Assembly (NCBI RefSeq): GCF_900142395.1
Contig: NZ_FRAS01000009.1
Location: 99,034 to 163,033, forward strand
DNA: 64,000 nucleotides
DNA from: Hymenobacter psychrotolerans DSM 18569
GTDB taxonomy: Bacteria; Bacteroidota; Bacteroidia; Cytophagales; Hymenobacteraceae
Direction: 5' to 3'
In this document: piece after piece, positions 1 to 8,571 of the stretch
Position numbering within the stretch: position 1 is the stretch's first letter
Layout of the letters: the number at the start of each line of letters is the position of its first letter
Position numbers and translations under genes: made by a program
Notes under the pieces: generated by a model
The model's database searches: none
Seen by the model: the letters and a program-made list of their open reading frames with translations, nothing else
What the model was told of the DNA's origin: nothing

Positions 1-556
1 AAGCATCGTCAACGTAGGCGAAACTGCTCGTAAACAACTCGGTTTCCCGCGCCATCCGGTGCGGTTGCGGGGCAGCGGTGGGCGCTACCGTGGGCTGAGC
101 CATGCGCCGGCCGTTGGTCGTGGCCGACCACGTCAGGAAGTACGCGGCGGTGTCGGTGTAGAGGCTGTACAGGTCGTGGGGTTGGGTAGCGGCGCCGCCT
201 TTGTAGAGGTACTGGTCCAGCTTGCCATCGTTGCGCTGCCCGTAGAACTCGAAGTAGGTGGTAGCGTCAAGCGCGGTCTGGTTGCCGCCGCCGAAAATGG
301 CCACCTCCCGGCCCCGCCGCCACAGCTGCATCCGCTGCGGGTTCACGCCACTGATACCGGCCTGAGCCAGATACTGCTGGTCGAGCCGGTACAGGCCGTC
401 TTTCAGGACTTGAATCTTATAGTATTGCTGGCCGGGTACAATCCATTCGTTGCCGAAAGGCGCGGCGGTTTGGGCCTGCGCCGGCCGGAATGCCACCAGG
501 GCCAGCAGCAGACTGCACCAGCTCACCAGAAGCCGAAGGCGGTAGTGTTGTTTCAT
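1..556 (-). CDS. porU: Type IX secretion sortase PorU, N-terminal part (cut by window edge)
   Basis: PorU is the outer-membrane C-terminal signal peptidase of type IX secretion; it removes the C-terminal sorting domain of cargo and attaches the cargo to the cell surface. Only about 185 residues are present because the gene runs off the left edge. Starting at 556, the protein has a signal peptide (residues 1-29, ending RPAQAQ) and then YYKIQVLKDGLYRLD, typical of the PorU N-terminal domain. The gingipain-like catalytic Cys and His lie outside the window and cannot be checked; the family is normally over 1,100 residues. It sits 56 bases downstream of a PorV-like gene on the same strand, matching the known PorU-PorV partnership and suggesting one operon. 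Confidence 0.85.
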   Translation of the reverse strand, partial: MKQHYRLRLLVSWCSLLLALVAFRPAQAQTAAPFGNEWIVPGQQYYKIQVLKDGLYRLDQQYLAQAGISGVNPQRMQLWRRGREVAIFGGGNQTALDATTYFEFYGQRNDGKLDQYLYKGGAATQPHDLYSLYTDTAAYFLTWSATTNGRRMAQPTVAPTAAPQPHRMARETELFTSSFAYVDDA

Positions 557-612
557 ATTCTAACCGTAAGACGATATATCGGAAATAGGCGTGCCGCCCT
601 GTTGCGCTGAGC

Positions 613-1713
613 CTACTTGATGCCGTAGCCCAGGGAAACGATGATGTTGTTGGTTTGGCTGCGCCCGCCGAGCTTTTCAATGGCCAGCTGCGAAAGCGCT
701 ACATCCAGGCGCAGGCCGCTCAGGGCCACGCCTACGCCCAGGCTGGGCTGCACTTTCCACTCGTCGGAGCCGGTAAAGGCTTTCACCTGCTGAATATTGC
801 TGACGCCACCGCGCAGAAACACCAGGTTTTTGTAGCCGATTTCCAGGCCCGCCCGCGGGTCGATGCTCACGGCTTTGCTGGAGATGAGCGTATTGCGCTG
901 GCCATCGGTGGTCATTTCCAGGTCGAGGGCGGCCAGGGCCGTGAATTCGCCGGGCAGCTTGATCAGCCGGCCCACGCCTAACACAAACCGGGGCAGGGTT
1001 ATTTCGGTACTGTTGGCCGGAATATCGGTCGAGTCGCCGGCTACGGGGCGCAGCCGGTCGGAGTTGATGGACCAGGCATTTACGGTCGTCGTGATGTCGC
1101 GGGCCATGAGGCCGAGGCGCCAGTTGCCTTTGTCGTACTGCACGCCGGCATCAATGCCAAAGCCCCAGGCGTTGGCAAACTCCCCGATGTTGCGGTAAAT
1201 CACCTTGGCATTGGCCCCCACTTTCAGCCCCTCAATGTTGCCGACGCGGCGGGCGTAGGACAACAACACCGCGTAGTCGGCCACCGAGAAATACCGGATC
1301 CGGTCGTACTGAATGTAGCCGTACTCGTTGATCAGGTCCCGGGTGTCGGCAATGTCATCGACGCCCAGCCGCACCACGCTCACCCCAATGGCGCTTTTGT
1401 CGTCGAGGGGCATGGAAAAGGCGCCGTAGTCGTTTTTCACGATGCCCGAAAACAGCTCGGAGTGCATGAGCACGGCATCGTACTTGGTTTTCTGGTCGAG
1501 CAGACCGGCCGGGTTCCAGTAGCCGGCAGTGGCGTCCTGCGCCAGACTCACCTGCGTTTTGCCCATGCCCAGGGCCCGCCCCCCGACACCGATGTTGAGA
1601 AATTCGTTGCTGTACTTGGGCGTGGAATCCTGCGCGGAGGCCACGTTAGGAGCCAGAACCAGTGCGCTGCTCAACCCAAGCAGCAACGGAGCAATACGGA
1701 AAACGTGCGACAT
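613..1713 (-). CDS. PorV/PorQ-family outer-membrane protein
   Basis: This 366-residue protein has a signal peptide (about residues 1-27, ending PNVASA) and the family opening NIGVGGRALGMGKTQVSLA followed by YWNPAGL, the signature of PorV/PorQ (UPF0164) outer-membrane barrels of the FadL fold. PorV is the shuttle that carries T9SS cargo from the translocon to PorU; the length is close to P. gingivalis PorV (391 residues). It is directly upstream of porU, so a role in T9SS surface attachment is likely. The opening is more like the broader PorV/PorQ group than classical PorV, so I name the family rather than the gene. A -7-like TACCTTGC lies upstream, one base off the consensus. Confidence 0.8.
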   Translation of the reverse strand: MSHVFRIAPLLLGLSSALVLAPNVASAQDSTPKYSNEFLNIGVGGRALGMGKTQVSLAQDATAGYWNPAGLLDQKTKYDAVLMHSELFSGIVKNDYGAFSMPLDDKSAIGVSVVRLGVDDIADTRDLINEYGYIQYDRIRYFSVADYAVLLSYARRVGNIEGLKVGANAKVIYRNIGEFANAWGFGIDAGVQYDKGNWRLGLMARDITTTVNAWSINSDRLRPVAGDSTDIPANSTEITLPRFVLGVGRLIKLPGEFTALAALDLEMTTDGQRNTLISSKAVSIDPRAGLEIGYKNLVFLRGGVSNIQQVKAFTGSDEWKVQPSLGVGVALSGLRLDVALSQLAIEKLGGRSQTNNIIVSLGYGIK

Positions 1714-2070
1714 AGAAAATGGGCTAAAAACGGGTAATCCGCTTCACAACGCAAGGTACTAACTAATAGTGCGTCGCGCGCGGCAAGCCCGCACAAACCG
1801 CGCCACGCCCTCCGCCCAAACCCGGCTTTTCGCGGCCCGCCAGTGGCGCTGCCGCGGGCCTTTCCGGCGGACCGGCAACAAGCAACCCGGCCCGCGCGCA
1901 GAAAAAAACAGCCTGTCCGATGCAGCGGCCGGCCAGCAGGTGCACGCCGCAAAACGGCCTGCACACTGCTTTTTGCAGACTTTTGCAGCTGGTATAGTGC
2001 ACTTTGGCTCCGCTCCCATTTGCTAAAAACCGACAAAATCGCGCAACAAAAATTTATTTTGACTAGTACC
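1714..2070. other. Gene-free divergent spacer
   Basis: This spacer separates the PorV-like gene (minus) from padR (plus). The left two thirds are GC-rich; the right third becomes AT-rich towards the padR promoter. TTTTGCAG occurs twice within about 20 bases near 1969-1990. Open frames here have no family features and overlap each other, so I regard the stretch as non-coding. Confidence 0.6.
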
Positions 2071-2101
2071 TTGTGTTACATAGTACCTTTTGCTACCTTT
2101 G
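2071..2101 (+). promoter_or_regulatory. Promoter of padR operon
   Basis: A TTG at 2071-2073 (-33 element) and TACCTTTG at 2094-2101 (-7 element, TAnnTTTG) are separated by 20 bases, the Bacteroidota promoter layout. The predicted transcript starts about 25 bases before the padR ATG at 2134. Confidence 0.75.
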
Positions 2102-2133
2102 ACTTATTCTTCACCGACTACCGCCTCAAGCCC

Positions 2134-2499
2134 ATGAAAGTAGAGAACACCCAAGTGCAGATGCGGAAAGGCATCCTGGAGTTCTGCATTCTGGAAATCA
2201 TCGCCCGCGGCGAGGTTTATGCGTCGGACATGCTCGAAGAGCTCACCCAAGCCCGCATGATTGTGGTGGAGGGCACGCTCTACCCGCTGCTGACCCGCCT
2301 CAAGAATGCCGGCCTCCTGGATTATACCTGGAAGGAATCCATGAGTGGCCCGCCCCGCAAGTACTACACCCTCACTGAAGCCGGCACGGAGTTTCTCCAC
2401 CAGCTGCGCCTGACGTGGGAGGAAGTCGAGGATTCCATCCGCATCATCCGAACCAAGCCTTCCGCCAGCGGGAGCCCCGAAACGCCGGTCGTACTCTAG
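2134..2499 (+). CDS. PadR-family transcriptional regulator
   Basis: This 121-residue winged-helix protein belongs to the short PadR class. Residues 46-56 (EGTLYPLLTRL) form the recognition-helix region and GPPRKYYTLTEAG (72-84) forms the wing, both hallmarks of PadR. The ATG at 2134 is chosen because it follows a good promoter; the longer frame upstream crosses the promoter and a low-complexity spacer. It is 47 bases upstream of a PspC/GIN membrane protein. PadR-PspC pairs of this kind are common in Bacteroidota, where the regulator is thought to control its membrane partner and itself in response to envelope stress. The ligand or signal cannot be read from sequence. Confidence 0.9.
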   Translation: MKVENTQVQMRKGILEFCILEIIARGEVYASDMLEELTQARMIVVEGTLYPLLTRLKNAGLLDYTWKESMSGPPRKYYTLTEAGTEFLHQLRLTWEEVEDSIRIIRTKPSASGSPETPVVL

Positions 2500-2546
2500 C
2501 GGCCCGCTTCCTCTCCCGATTTTTCCGACTAGTTGCAGCAACTGAG

Positions 2547-5105
2547 ATGAAAAAGAACATCAGCATCAACCTCCAGGGCATCATCTTCCACATCGAAGAA
2601 GATGGCTACGAAGTCCTGAGCCGCTACCTGGCAGAAGTGAAAGCCCACTTCAGCGGCTACCGCGGCCACGACGAAATCGTGTCCGACATTGAAGGCCGCA
2701 TTGCCGAAATCTTCGCCGCCCGCCTCTCCGATATGAAGCAGGTAGTGGCCCTGGAAGATGTGCAGGCGATGGTCGCTAAAATGGGCCGCGTGAGCGACTT
2801 CCAGAGCGCCGATGAGGCCGAGGACGACGACGAGCTGCTGGCCGACGCCGTAGCCAGCGGCACTGCCCAGGGCACCTACGCCGGCGGTGGCCAGGCCTAC
2901 AGCGGCACCGGCGCGGCCGGCGCTACTGCCCCCGAAGAGACCCGCCAGCTGTTCCGCGACATGAGCCACCGCAAAATTGCGGGGGTGTGCGCCGGCCTGG
3001 CGCAATACTTCCACATCAGCGCGGTGTGGGTCCGGCTCATTGCGCTGGCCTCGCTCCTCTCGCCTATCATCGGCGACTTCATCGGCTTCCTGCCGGGCTT
3101 CGTGATTGTGTCGTACGTAATCCTCTGGATTGTGCTGCCCAAGCGCTACGACACGCCGGAACCGACTGACGGCAACGAAAAGCAGCTGTTCCGTGACACC
3201 GACACCGGTAAAATCGGGGGGGTTTCGGCGGGTCTGGCCGCCTACCTCGGCACCGATGTTTCGCTGGTCCGGATTCTGTTCCTGGTAGGCTTCTTCGTCG
3301 GATTCGGCCTGATTCTCTACATCATTCTGTGGATTGCGGTACCGGAGGCCAAAACCGTGGCCGACCGGATGCGGATGCGCGGCGACGCCCTGACCCTGTC
3401 GGGCATTGCCAGCAACGCCCGCAACTACGACGACACCTCTGCCGGCAACCGCCGCCCCGTGGGCACCTTTTTCGAGGACCTGGCCAAGGCACTTAACCCG
3501 CTGCTGAGCTTTGTGGGCACTGCTATCCGCATTTTTGCCGGGGTTATGCTGGCCGTCATTGGCTTCAGCCTGCTGGTAGGCTTCACCATCACGCTGGGCG
3601 CCGCCCTGGGCCTGGTGCCCGAATCCCAGAACCCAACCTTCGGCGACGCCAGCTTCCTGAAGCTGCTGGAAGAGCAGCCCAGCTGGGCCTGGATGGCCGG
3701 CTACGCCGCCACGGCTATTCCTTCGCTGGCCATGCTGCTGCTGGGGATTGGCCTGCTGCTGCGCCGCGTGCTCATCAGCCGCACGGTAGGCTGGTCGATG
3801 TTTGCGCTGTGGCTGCTTAGCATCATTGGCGTAACGGTGGCAGTGGCCCGCCAGAGCCGCGAGTTTCAATACAGTGCCGACGTGGAGCAAAGCACCCGCT
3901 ACGCTGCCCTCACGGCTCCGGTTCTGCGCCTGGAAACCCGCCGCGTAGAGCGCGACTGGGACCAGCATGTGGATGTGCGGCTGGCCGCCGCCGACAGTGG
4001 CAAAGCAGTGGAAATCATTCGCCTGATTTCCGCTGATGGGGCTTCGGAAGCCGAAGCTAGCCGCACGGCCGCTACTTCCGTGGCCTACACGGTGCGCACC
4101 CGCGGCGACTCTACCCTGATTCTGGACGACCATTTCTCCTTTCAGCCTAATGCCCGCTACCGCGACCAGGACCTGGAGCTGACCCTGCGCCTGCCACGCG
4201 ACCGGACCTTCCGCCTGAGCGAAGGCATGGCCAGCTGGCTCGGCGACGACAATTTCGCAGGCAACTCCATGCCCGACAGCCCCGAGAACTACACGTACCG
4301 CCTACGAGGCAACAAGCTGGAGTGCATCAGCTGCCCTCCCGCCGAAGAGCGGAACTCGGATGAAGATTCCGCCGACTACGAAGACGGCGCCGATGAGGAA
4401 GGCATGAACGTTCACCTCGACTTCGGCCAGGTGGGTGCGTTTGAGACAGACGAAAATGCATACGGCTCGGAACGGCAGAGCTTCGAGGAAACCGACTTCG
4501 ATGAAGTGAGCATTGTGGGCCCCTACCGGGTGGTGGTACGCCACGGCAACAGCTACGAGGTGAAAGCAGCCGGCAACGGCCGGGCGCTGCGCGACCTGAA
4601 AGTGGACCGTGAAGGCAGCGAGCTGCTGATCCGGCCCCGCAACCGCGACATGTTTGACTCGCGCCGCAACGGAGGCGACAAAGTGCTCATCACCATCACC
4701 ACGCCCGAGCTCAACGAGCTGAAGCTGGTGGGCGGCAGCCGGGCCCAGATTAGCGGCTTTGAATCCGGCGACCTGCGCGTGCAGCAGGCCGGGGGCAGCC
4801 AGTTCCGCCTCGATGCTACGCTCAACGACCTGGAGCTGGACCTGGCGGCCGGGTGCCGCGCCGAGCTGCAGGGCAGCGCTAACAACCTGGATATTGACGG
4901 AGCCGCCGGCTGCGAGATAGCCGCGGCCGACTTCACGGCCCGCCGCGCCGACGTAGACCTGGTGGGCGGCAGCAAAGCCCGCCTGCACGTCACGAACACG
5001 CTGGATGCCAATGCAGTGGGTGCCAGCATGATTGAGTACAGCGGCAGCCCCTCTTCAGTGCGGCGCAATGCCACCGGGGCTTCCTCCGTTAAGTCAGTAG
5101 ACTAG
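2547..5105 (+). CDS. Double PspC-domain membrane protein with C-terminal GIN (DUF2807) domain
   Basis: The 852-residue protein starts with a soluble region (1-125) related to the N-terminal part of Bacteroidota PspC proteins. Two PspC domains follow: about 130-195 (LFRDMSHRKIAGVCAGLAQY, then a membrane helix) and 211-268 (LFRDTDTGKIGGVSAGLAAY, then a helix). Further membrane segments lie near 322-362, 385-410 and 415-435. The C-terminal part from about 648 is a repetitive beta structure of the head-GIN type (DUF2807), rich in VGGS and AAGC turns. The expected role is envelope-stress sensing or membrane stabilisation, under control of the adjacent PadR gene. The ATG at 2547 is preferred over upstream codons that overlap padR. 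Confidence 0.85.
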   Translation: MKKNISINLQGIIFHIEEDGYEVLSRYLAEVKAHFSGYRGHDEIVSDIEGRIAEIFAARLSDMKQVVALEDVQAMVAKMGRVSDFQSADEAEDDDELLADAVASGTAQGTYAGGGQAYSGTGAAGATAPEETRQLFRDMSHRKIAGVCAGLAQYFHISAVWVRLIALASLLSPIIGDFIGFLPGFVIVSYVILWIVLPKRYDTPEPTDGNEKQLFRDTDTGKIGGVSAGLAAYLGTDVSLVRILFLVGFFVGFGLILYIILWIAVPEAKTVADRMRMRGDALTLSGIASNARNYDDTSAGNRRPVGTFFEDLAKALNPLLSFVGTAIRIFAGVMLAVIGFSLLVGFTITLGAALGLVPESQNPTFGDASFLKLLEEQPSWAWMAGYAATAIPSLAMLLLGIGLLLRRVLISRTVGWSMFALWLLSIIGVTVAVARQSREFQYSADVEQSTRYAALTAPVLRLETRRVERDWDQHVDVRLAAADSGKAVEIIRLISADGASEAEASRTAATSVAYTVRTRGDSTLILDDHFSFQPNARYRDQDLELTLRLPRDRTFRLSEGMASWLGDDNFAGNSMPDSPENYTYRLRGNKLECISCPPAEERNSDEDSADYEDGADEEGMNVHLDFGQVGAFETDENAYGSERQSFEETDFDEVSIVGPYRVVVRHGNSYEVKAAGNGRALRDLKVDREGSELLIRPRNRDMFDSRRNGGDKVLITITTPELNELKLVGGSRAQISGFESGDLRVQQAGGSQFRLDATLNDLELDLAAGCRAELQGSANNLDIDGAAGCEIAAADFTARRADVDLVGGSKARLHVTNTLDANAVGASMIEYSGSPSSVRRNATGASSVKSVD

Positions 5106-5340
5106 TTTTTGGAGCCTGGCTTCACTGGCAATCAACGGGTTAGCTGTATGCTCCGAATTTTTTACTATTCTTAGGGCAACGCTCCTGCGTAAAAGCTCAT
5201 CTATTCCTGTGAAAACCGAAAGCTTGGCCTTTTTCTGGTGAGTGAGAGGCCACACCGAAGGAGTCCTCTTGTCTACTGTGCTGCAACCAGTAGATAAGGG
5301 GCTTCTTCATTTTTGGGCCATCCGCAGCGCGTGCCAGCGC

Positions 5341-6756
5341 TTACCTGGCCAGAGCCAAGCCCTTAAGCCGGCCCAGCTCCAGCATCAGCGCAAACGCCTC
5401 GTCGTACTCGTTCCGGATTTTGCCTTCGAGAATGGCATCCAGCAAGGCTTCCTTCAGCTCGCCTACTTCACGGCTCGGTTTCAGGCCAAAGGTTTCCATG
5501 ATGATTTCGCCGGTAATAACCGGCTTGAAGTTGCGCAGGTGGTCTTTTTCCTCCACTTCCTTCAGCTTCTGCTCCACCACATCAAAGTTGCGCAGGTAGC
5601 GGTTCTTGCGGTCGTAGTCTTTGCTGGTGATGTCGGCGCGGCAGAGCAGCATAAGCCGGTCAATGTCGTCGCCGGCCTCGAACAGAAGGCGCCGCACCGC
5701 CGAGTCCGTCACGATTTCCTTGGACAGCACAATGGGCCGCAGATGCAGGCGCACCAGCTTCTGCACCTGGCGCATTTCTTCGCCCAGGGGCAGCTTGAGG
5801 TCGGTGAAGATGCCCGGCACCCAGCGCGCACCCTTGTCTTCGTGCCCGTGGAAAGTCCAGCCCACGCGCTTGTCGTAGCGCTTGGTGGCGGGCTTGGCAA
5901 TGTCGTGCAGGATGGCCGCCCAGCGCAGCCACAGGTCGCCGCCGGCCGCCACCACATTGTCGAGGACCTGCAATGTGTGGTAGAAGTTGTCTTTATGCGC
6001 GTGCTGGCCCACTTTATCCACGCCCTGCAGCTGGGCCATCTTCGGGAAGATGAGCGCCAGCAGCCCGCTGCTGAACAGCAGCTTGAAGCCATAGCTGGGC
6101 TTCGGGGCCATGATAATCTTGTTCAGCTCGGTCGTAATCCGCTCCTGCGACACAATCTTGATGCGCTCTTTATTGCGGGCCAGCGCGTCGAACGTGTCGG
6201 GGTCAATATCGAAGTCCAGCTGGGTGGCAAACCGAATGGCACGCAGCATGCGCAGCGGGTCGTCGGAGAAGGTAATGTCCGGGTCGAGGGGCGTCCGGAT
6301 GAGCTTGCGCCGCAGGTCGCCCATGCCATCATAGCGGTCCACGAGCGTGCCGAAGTCTTCCGGGTTCAAACTCAGGCCGAGGGCGTTGATGGTGAAGTCG
6401 CGGCGGGCCAGGTCCTCTTCCAGCGTGCCGGCTTCCACTTCGGGCTTGCGGCTCTCGGCGCGGTAGCTTTCCTTGCGGGCACCCACAAACTCCACCTCAA
6501 TGTCGGGCGTGGGCAGCATGGCCGTGCCGAAGTTTTTGAACACCGTCACGCGGGGCCGGCCGGGCAGCAGGCGGCCCACCGTCTGCGCCAGCTGAATTCC
6601 GTCGCCGACGCACACCACGTCTACGTCCTTGCTCTCCCGCCCCAGCGCCAGGTCCCGCACGTAGCCCCCGATTACGTAGGCCGGGAAGCCCAGCTCGCCG
6701 GCGGCAGCGGCAATGGTACGGAACAGCGGAAGCTCGGGCAGTTGAGGAGTATTCAT
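5341..6756 (-). CDS. cca: CCA tRNA nucleotidyltransferase with HD domain
   Basis: This enzyme adds or repairs the 3' CCA end of tRNAs using CTP and ATP. In the 471-residue protein the nucleotidyltransferase head carries GGYVRD (30-35) and the metal-binding Asp pair of KDVDVV (D44, D46), followed by RRDFTINAL, the class II RRD motif. The C-terminal half holds an HD hydrolase domain with LHDIAKP around residues 280-286, as in other bacterial CCA/HD fusions. The start at 6756 is chosen because a -7 box (6775-6782) ends 18 bases before it; the longer frame would cross the promoter. It is transcribed away from the lipoprotein gene upstream, separated by an intrinsic terminator. No terminator was recognised in the 235 bases downstream. 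Confidence 0.92.
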   Translation of the reverse strand: MNTPQLPELPLFRTIAAAAGELGFPAYVIGGYVRDLALGRESKDVDVVCVGDGIQLAQTVGRLLPGRPRVTVFKNFGTAMLPTPDIEVEFVGARKESYRAESRKPEVEAGTLEEDLARRDFTINALGLSLNPEDFGTLVDRYDGMGDLRRKLIRTPLDPDITFSDDPLRMLRAIRFATQLDFDIDPDTFDALARNKERIKIVSQERITTELNKIIMAPKPSYGFKLLFSSGLLALIFPKMAQLQGVDKVGQHAHKDNFYHTLQVLDNVVAAGGDLWLRWAAILHDIAKPATKRYDKRVGWTFHGHEDKGARWVPGIFTDLKLPLGEEMRQVQKLVRLHLRPIVLSKEIVTDSAVRRLLFEAGDDIDRLMLLCRADITSKDYDRKNRYLRNFDVVEQKLKEVEEKDHLRNFKPVITGEIIMETFGLKPSREVGELKEALLDAILEGKIRNEYDEAFALMLELGRLKGLALAR

Positions 6757-6774
6757 GCAAAACGGATTAGACTT

Positions 6775-6782
6775 CAAAGGTA
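6775..6782 (-). promoter_or_regulatory. -7 promoter element of cca
   Basis: TACCTTTG on the minus strand, a perfect TAnnTTTG box, ends 18 bases before the cca ATG. No clear -33 TTG is seen at the usual distance. Confidence 0.55.
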
Positions 6783-6883
6783 CGCCACAGCCACTATTGC
6801 CGGGGTTTGTGCTTGCTCCATGACGGGCTTGGTTAGTCCCGGCGGGCCGGCTACCACTAGCAGGCTCAGGCAATTCGAAAACG

Positions 6884-6920
6884 AAAAAGCTCCTTCAGAC
6901 CAGGTCTGAAGGAGCTTTTT
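6884..6920 (-). terminator. Intrinsic terminator after the small lipoprotein gene
   Basis: A near-perfect 18-bp stem (AAAAAGCTCCTTCAGACC and its complement) with a one-base centre and a T run on the minus strand lies 22 bases past the stop codon of the minus-strand lipoprotein gene. Confidence 0.9.
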
Positions 6921-6942
6921 AAGGTCCGGGAGGACCGGAAAA

Positions 6943-7224
6943 TTACTGCTTGGCAGGAACTTCCTCTACTACTTTGTTGGCTTCTTTGTTTACTACAACA
7001 GCCGTGTCGCCAGCTTCGGGAGCCATGTCGGCCTTCACGTCAGCAGCAGCGTTGTCGGTAGCGTTTTCAACTGCGTCGCCGGCGTTTTCGGTAGCGTTGG
7101 CAGCATCGGTAGCAGCGCTTTCGGCCGTAGCTTCAGCGTTTTCCTGAGTCTTTTCCGAGCACGAAGCCAGAGCGAAAGGAGCGAAAGCGGCGAGAACGAG
7201 CAGGGATTTGAACGAGCGTTTCAT
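6943..7224 (-). CDS. Small Ala/Asn/Asp-rich lipoprotein
   Basis: This 93-residue protein has a lipoprotein signal peptide with lipobox LASC (Cys22). The mature part is about 70 residues of very low complexity, rich in Ala, Glu, Asp, Asn and Thr, with units such as ATENAGDAVENATDNA, and is probably helical and acidic. Small lipoproteins of this composition are common in Hymenobacter and relatives, but their function is not known. It is monocistronic, with its own terminator at 6884-6920. The start at 7224 is chosen because it directly begins the signal peptide. Confidence 0.75.
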   Translation of the reverse strand: MKRSFKSLLVLAAFAPFALASCSEKTQENAEATAESAATDAANATENAGDAVENATDNAAADVKADMAPEAGDTAVVVNKEANKVVEEVPAKQ

Positions 7225-7354
7225 AGTGAGTTGGGTATGGAGTTTCTGAACAAAGAATTCCCGCTTCATACGCCGCCGCCCAAATGGTAACCCGCCGGAC
7301 CAATATTTTTTGTAGCCGGCACCAGCCAAACACTTTACTGAACACCAGCAGCCT

Positions 7355-7936
7355 TTAGTCGCGCAGCACTTCCAGCAAGCCATCCGGCAGCACCCGCACC
7401 ACCCGCGACGGGGTAGCCGGCGTAGCATCATCCTGGCGCCAGTGGGCCACGTACTCCACTTTGCGCACCAGCTGCGGGTTAATTTCGGCGTATATGCCTG
7501 GCGTGGCCTCCCCGCTCAGGTTAGCCGACGTAGATACCAGCCCGTGCCCCAGCCGGCGTACTACTTTGCTGCAAAACTCGTCGGTAAGCACCACCCGCAG
7601 CCCGATAGTGCCATCCGGGGCCAGCAGGTTCGGGGCCAGCAGGCGGCTGCCCGGCACTACGTAGGTGGTAGGCCGGGTTTGGGTAGCCAGGAGCTCCGTC
7701 AGGTTCGGGGGTACTACGGCAGCATACCGGGCAAACATAGCCTCGTCGGCCACCAGCACAATGCAGGCTTTATTGGAGGGGCGGTTTTTGAGTTGGTACA
7801 CCTTCTCCACGGCCGGCGGCGCCTCCGCGTCGCAGCCCAGGCCCCACACGGTATCCGTCGGGTACAGAATCACCTGCTGCATCAGCAGCGCATCCACTGC
7901 CGCATCTACTTCTTCACGGAAGAATTTGGTACTCAT
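7355..7936 (-). CDS. L-threonylcarbamoyladenylate synthase (Sua5/YrdC/YciO)
   Basis: This family makes threonylcarbamoyl-AMP from threonine, bicarbonate and ATP, the first step of t6A modification of ANN-decoding tRNAs. The 193-residue single-domain protein shows YPTDTVWGLGCDA near the N-terminus, KNRPSNKACIVLV (nucleotide/bicarbonate region) and LVSTSANLSGEATP, the conserved S-x-S-A-N motif. There is no C-terminal Sua5 domain, so it is the short TsaC/YrdC type; YciO paralogues have the same fold and cannot be excluded by eye. It lies 74 bases downstream of the methylmalonyl-CoA epimerase gene on the same strand and may be cotranscribed. Confidence 0.88.
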   Translation of the reverse strand: MSTKFFREEVDAAVDALLMQQVILYPTDTVWGLGCDAEAPPAVEKVYQLKNRPSNKACIVLVADEAMFARYAAVVPPNLTELLATQTRPTTYVVPGSRLLAPNLLAPDGTIGLRVVLTDEFCSKVVRRLGHGLVSTSANLSGEATPGIYAEINPQLVRKVEYVAHWRQDDATPATPSRVVRVLPDGLLEVLRD

Positions 7937-8010
7937 AAGCCAGGCCGGTTGAAATCAGGAAGTGAAATCGAGATATGGAAGTGCAGCTACGCGCAGTACA
8001 GGCCGCCCGC

Positions 8011-8418
8011 TTACTCTTTGATGGACTGGCACAGCTCCACCAGCACTCCGCCCGCCGATTTCGGATGCACGAAACATACGAGCTTGTTGTCGGCGCCGCG
8101 CTTGGGCTCCTCGTTCAGGAGCTGAAAGCCCTCGGCCCGCAGCCGCGCCATTTCGGCCCGGATGTCGTCTACCTCAAAAGCCACATGGTGAATTCCTTCC
8201 GGCTTTTTCTCCAGGTACCGCGTAATGGCGCTATCGGGCGAGGTGCCGGCCAGCAGCTCTATCTTGGAGCCGCCTACCTGAAAAAACACGGTATCCACGG
8301 CCTCAGAGGCCACATGCTCCTGCTTATAAGGCTCCTGCCCCAGCAGCTTTGTGTATAAGGCAGTGGCCGCCGTCAGGTCTTTAACGGCGAGGCCCAGGTG
8401 TTCGAGGTTGGTGAGCAT
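8011..8418 (-). CDS. mce: Methylmalonyl-CoA epimerase
   Basis: The enzyme interconverts (R)- and (S)-methylmalonyl-CoA in the propionate/methylmalonyl pathway. The 135-residue protein is a vicinal-oxygen-chelate fold with candidate metal ligands H7 (LEHLGLAV), H76/H77 (GIHHVAFEVDD) and E128 (GGVLVELCQ), at spacings that match the known epimerases. Length is typical. It is divergent from iscS, with a 153-base shared upstream region, and is followed by the Sua5/YrdC gene. A glyoxalase-like function is the main alternative, but KPEGIHHVAFEVDD is characteristic of the epimerase. Confidence 0.9.
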   Translation of the reverse strand: MLTNLEHLGLAVKDLTAATALYTKLLGQEPYKQEHVASEAVDTVFFQVGGSKIELLAGTSPDSAITRYLEKKPEGIHHVAFEVDDIRAEMARLRAEGFQLLNEEPKRGADNKLVCFVHPKSAGGVLVELCQSIKE

Positions 8419-8472
8419 GGGTTAGTCGAAAATGCGGCTTGGCCCCATAGCGGGGCTTCTTTGTATTTGTTC

Positions 8473-8480
8473 TACTTTTG
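8473..8480 (+). promoter_or_regulatory. -7 promoter element of the isc operon
   Basis: TACTTTTG matches TAnnTTTG and lies 91 bases before the iscS ATG. A consistent -33 element was not found. Confidence 0.45.
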
Positions 8481-8571
8481 CAAGTGCAAATGTGGGAAGA
8501 AACGAAAACCTGTTTACTGGTTTTTGTGTTCTACCTGCGAATGATTCTCCGCTGAAACCAGACTCCGAGCC

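Noticed and set aside
2529..4133. A 534-codon open frame antisense to the PspC/GIN gene
   Set aside because: It has no family motif, is rich in His, Gln, Gly and Ala as expected for the antisense of GC-rich genes, and lies inside a well-supported gene. Similar antisense frames at 5242-6909, 27359-28603, 38683-40092, 42109-43377 and 61835-62941 are rejected for the same reason.
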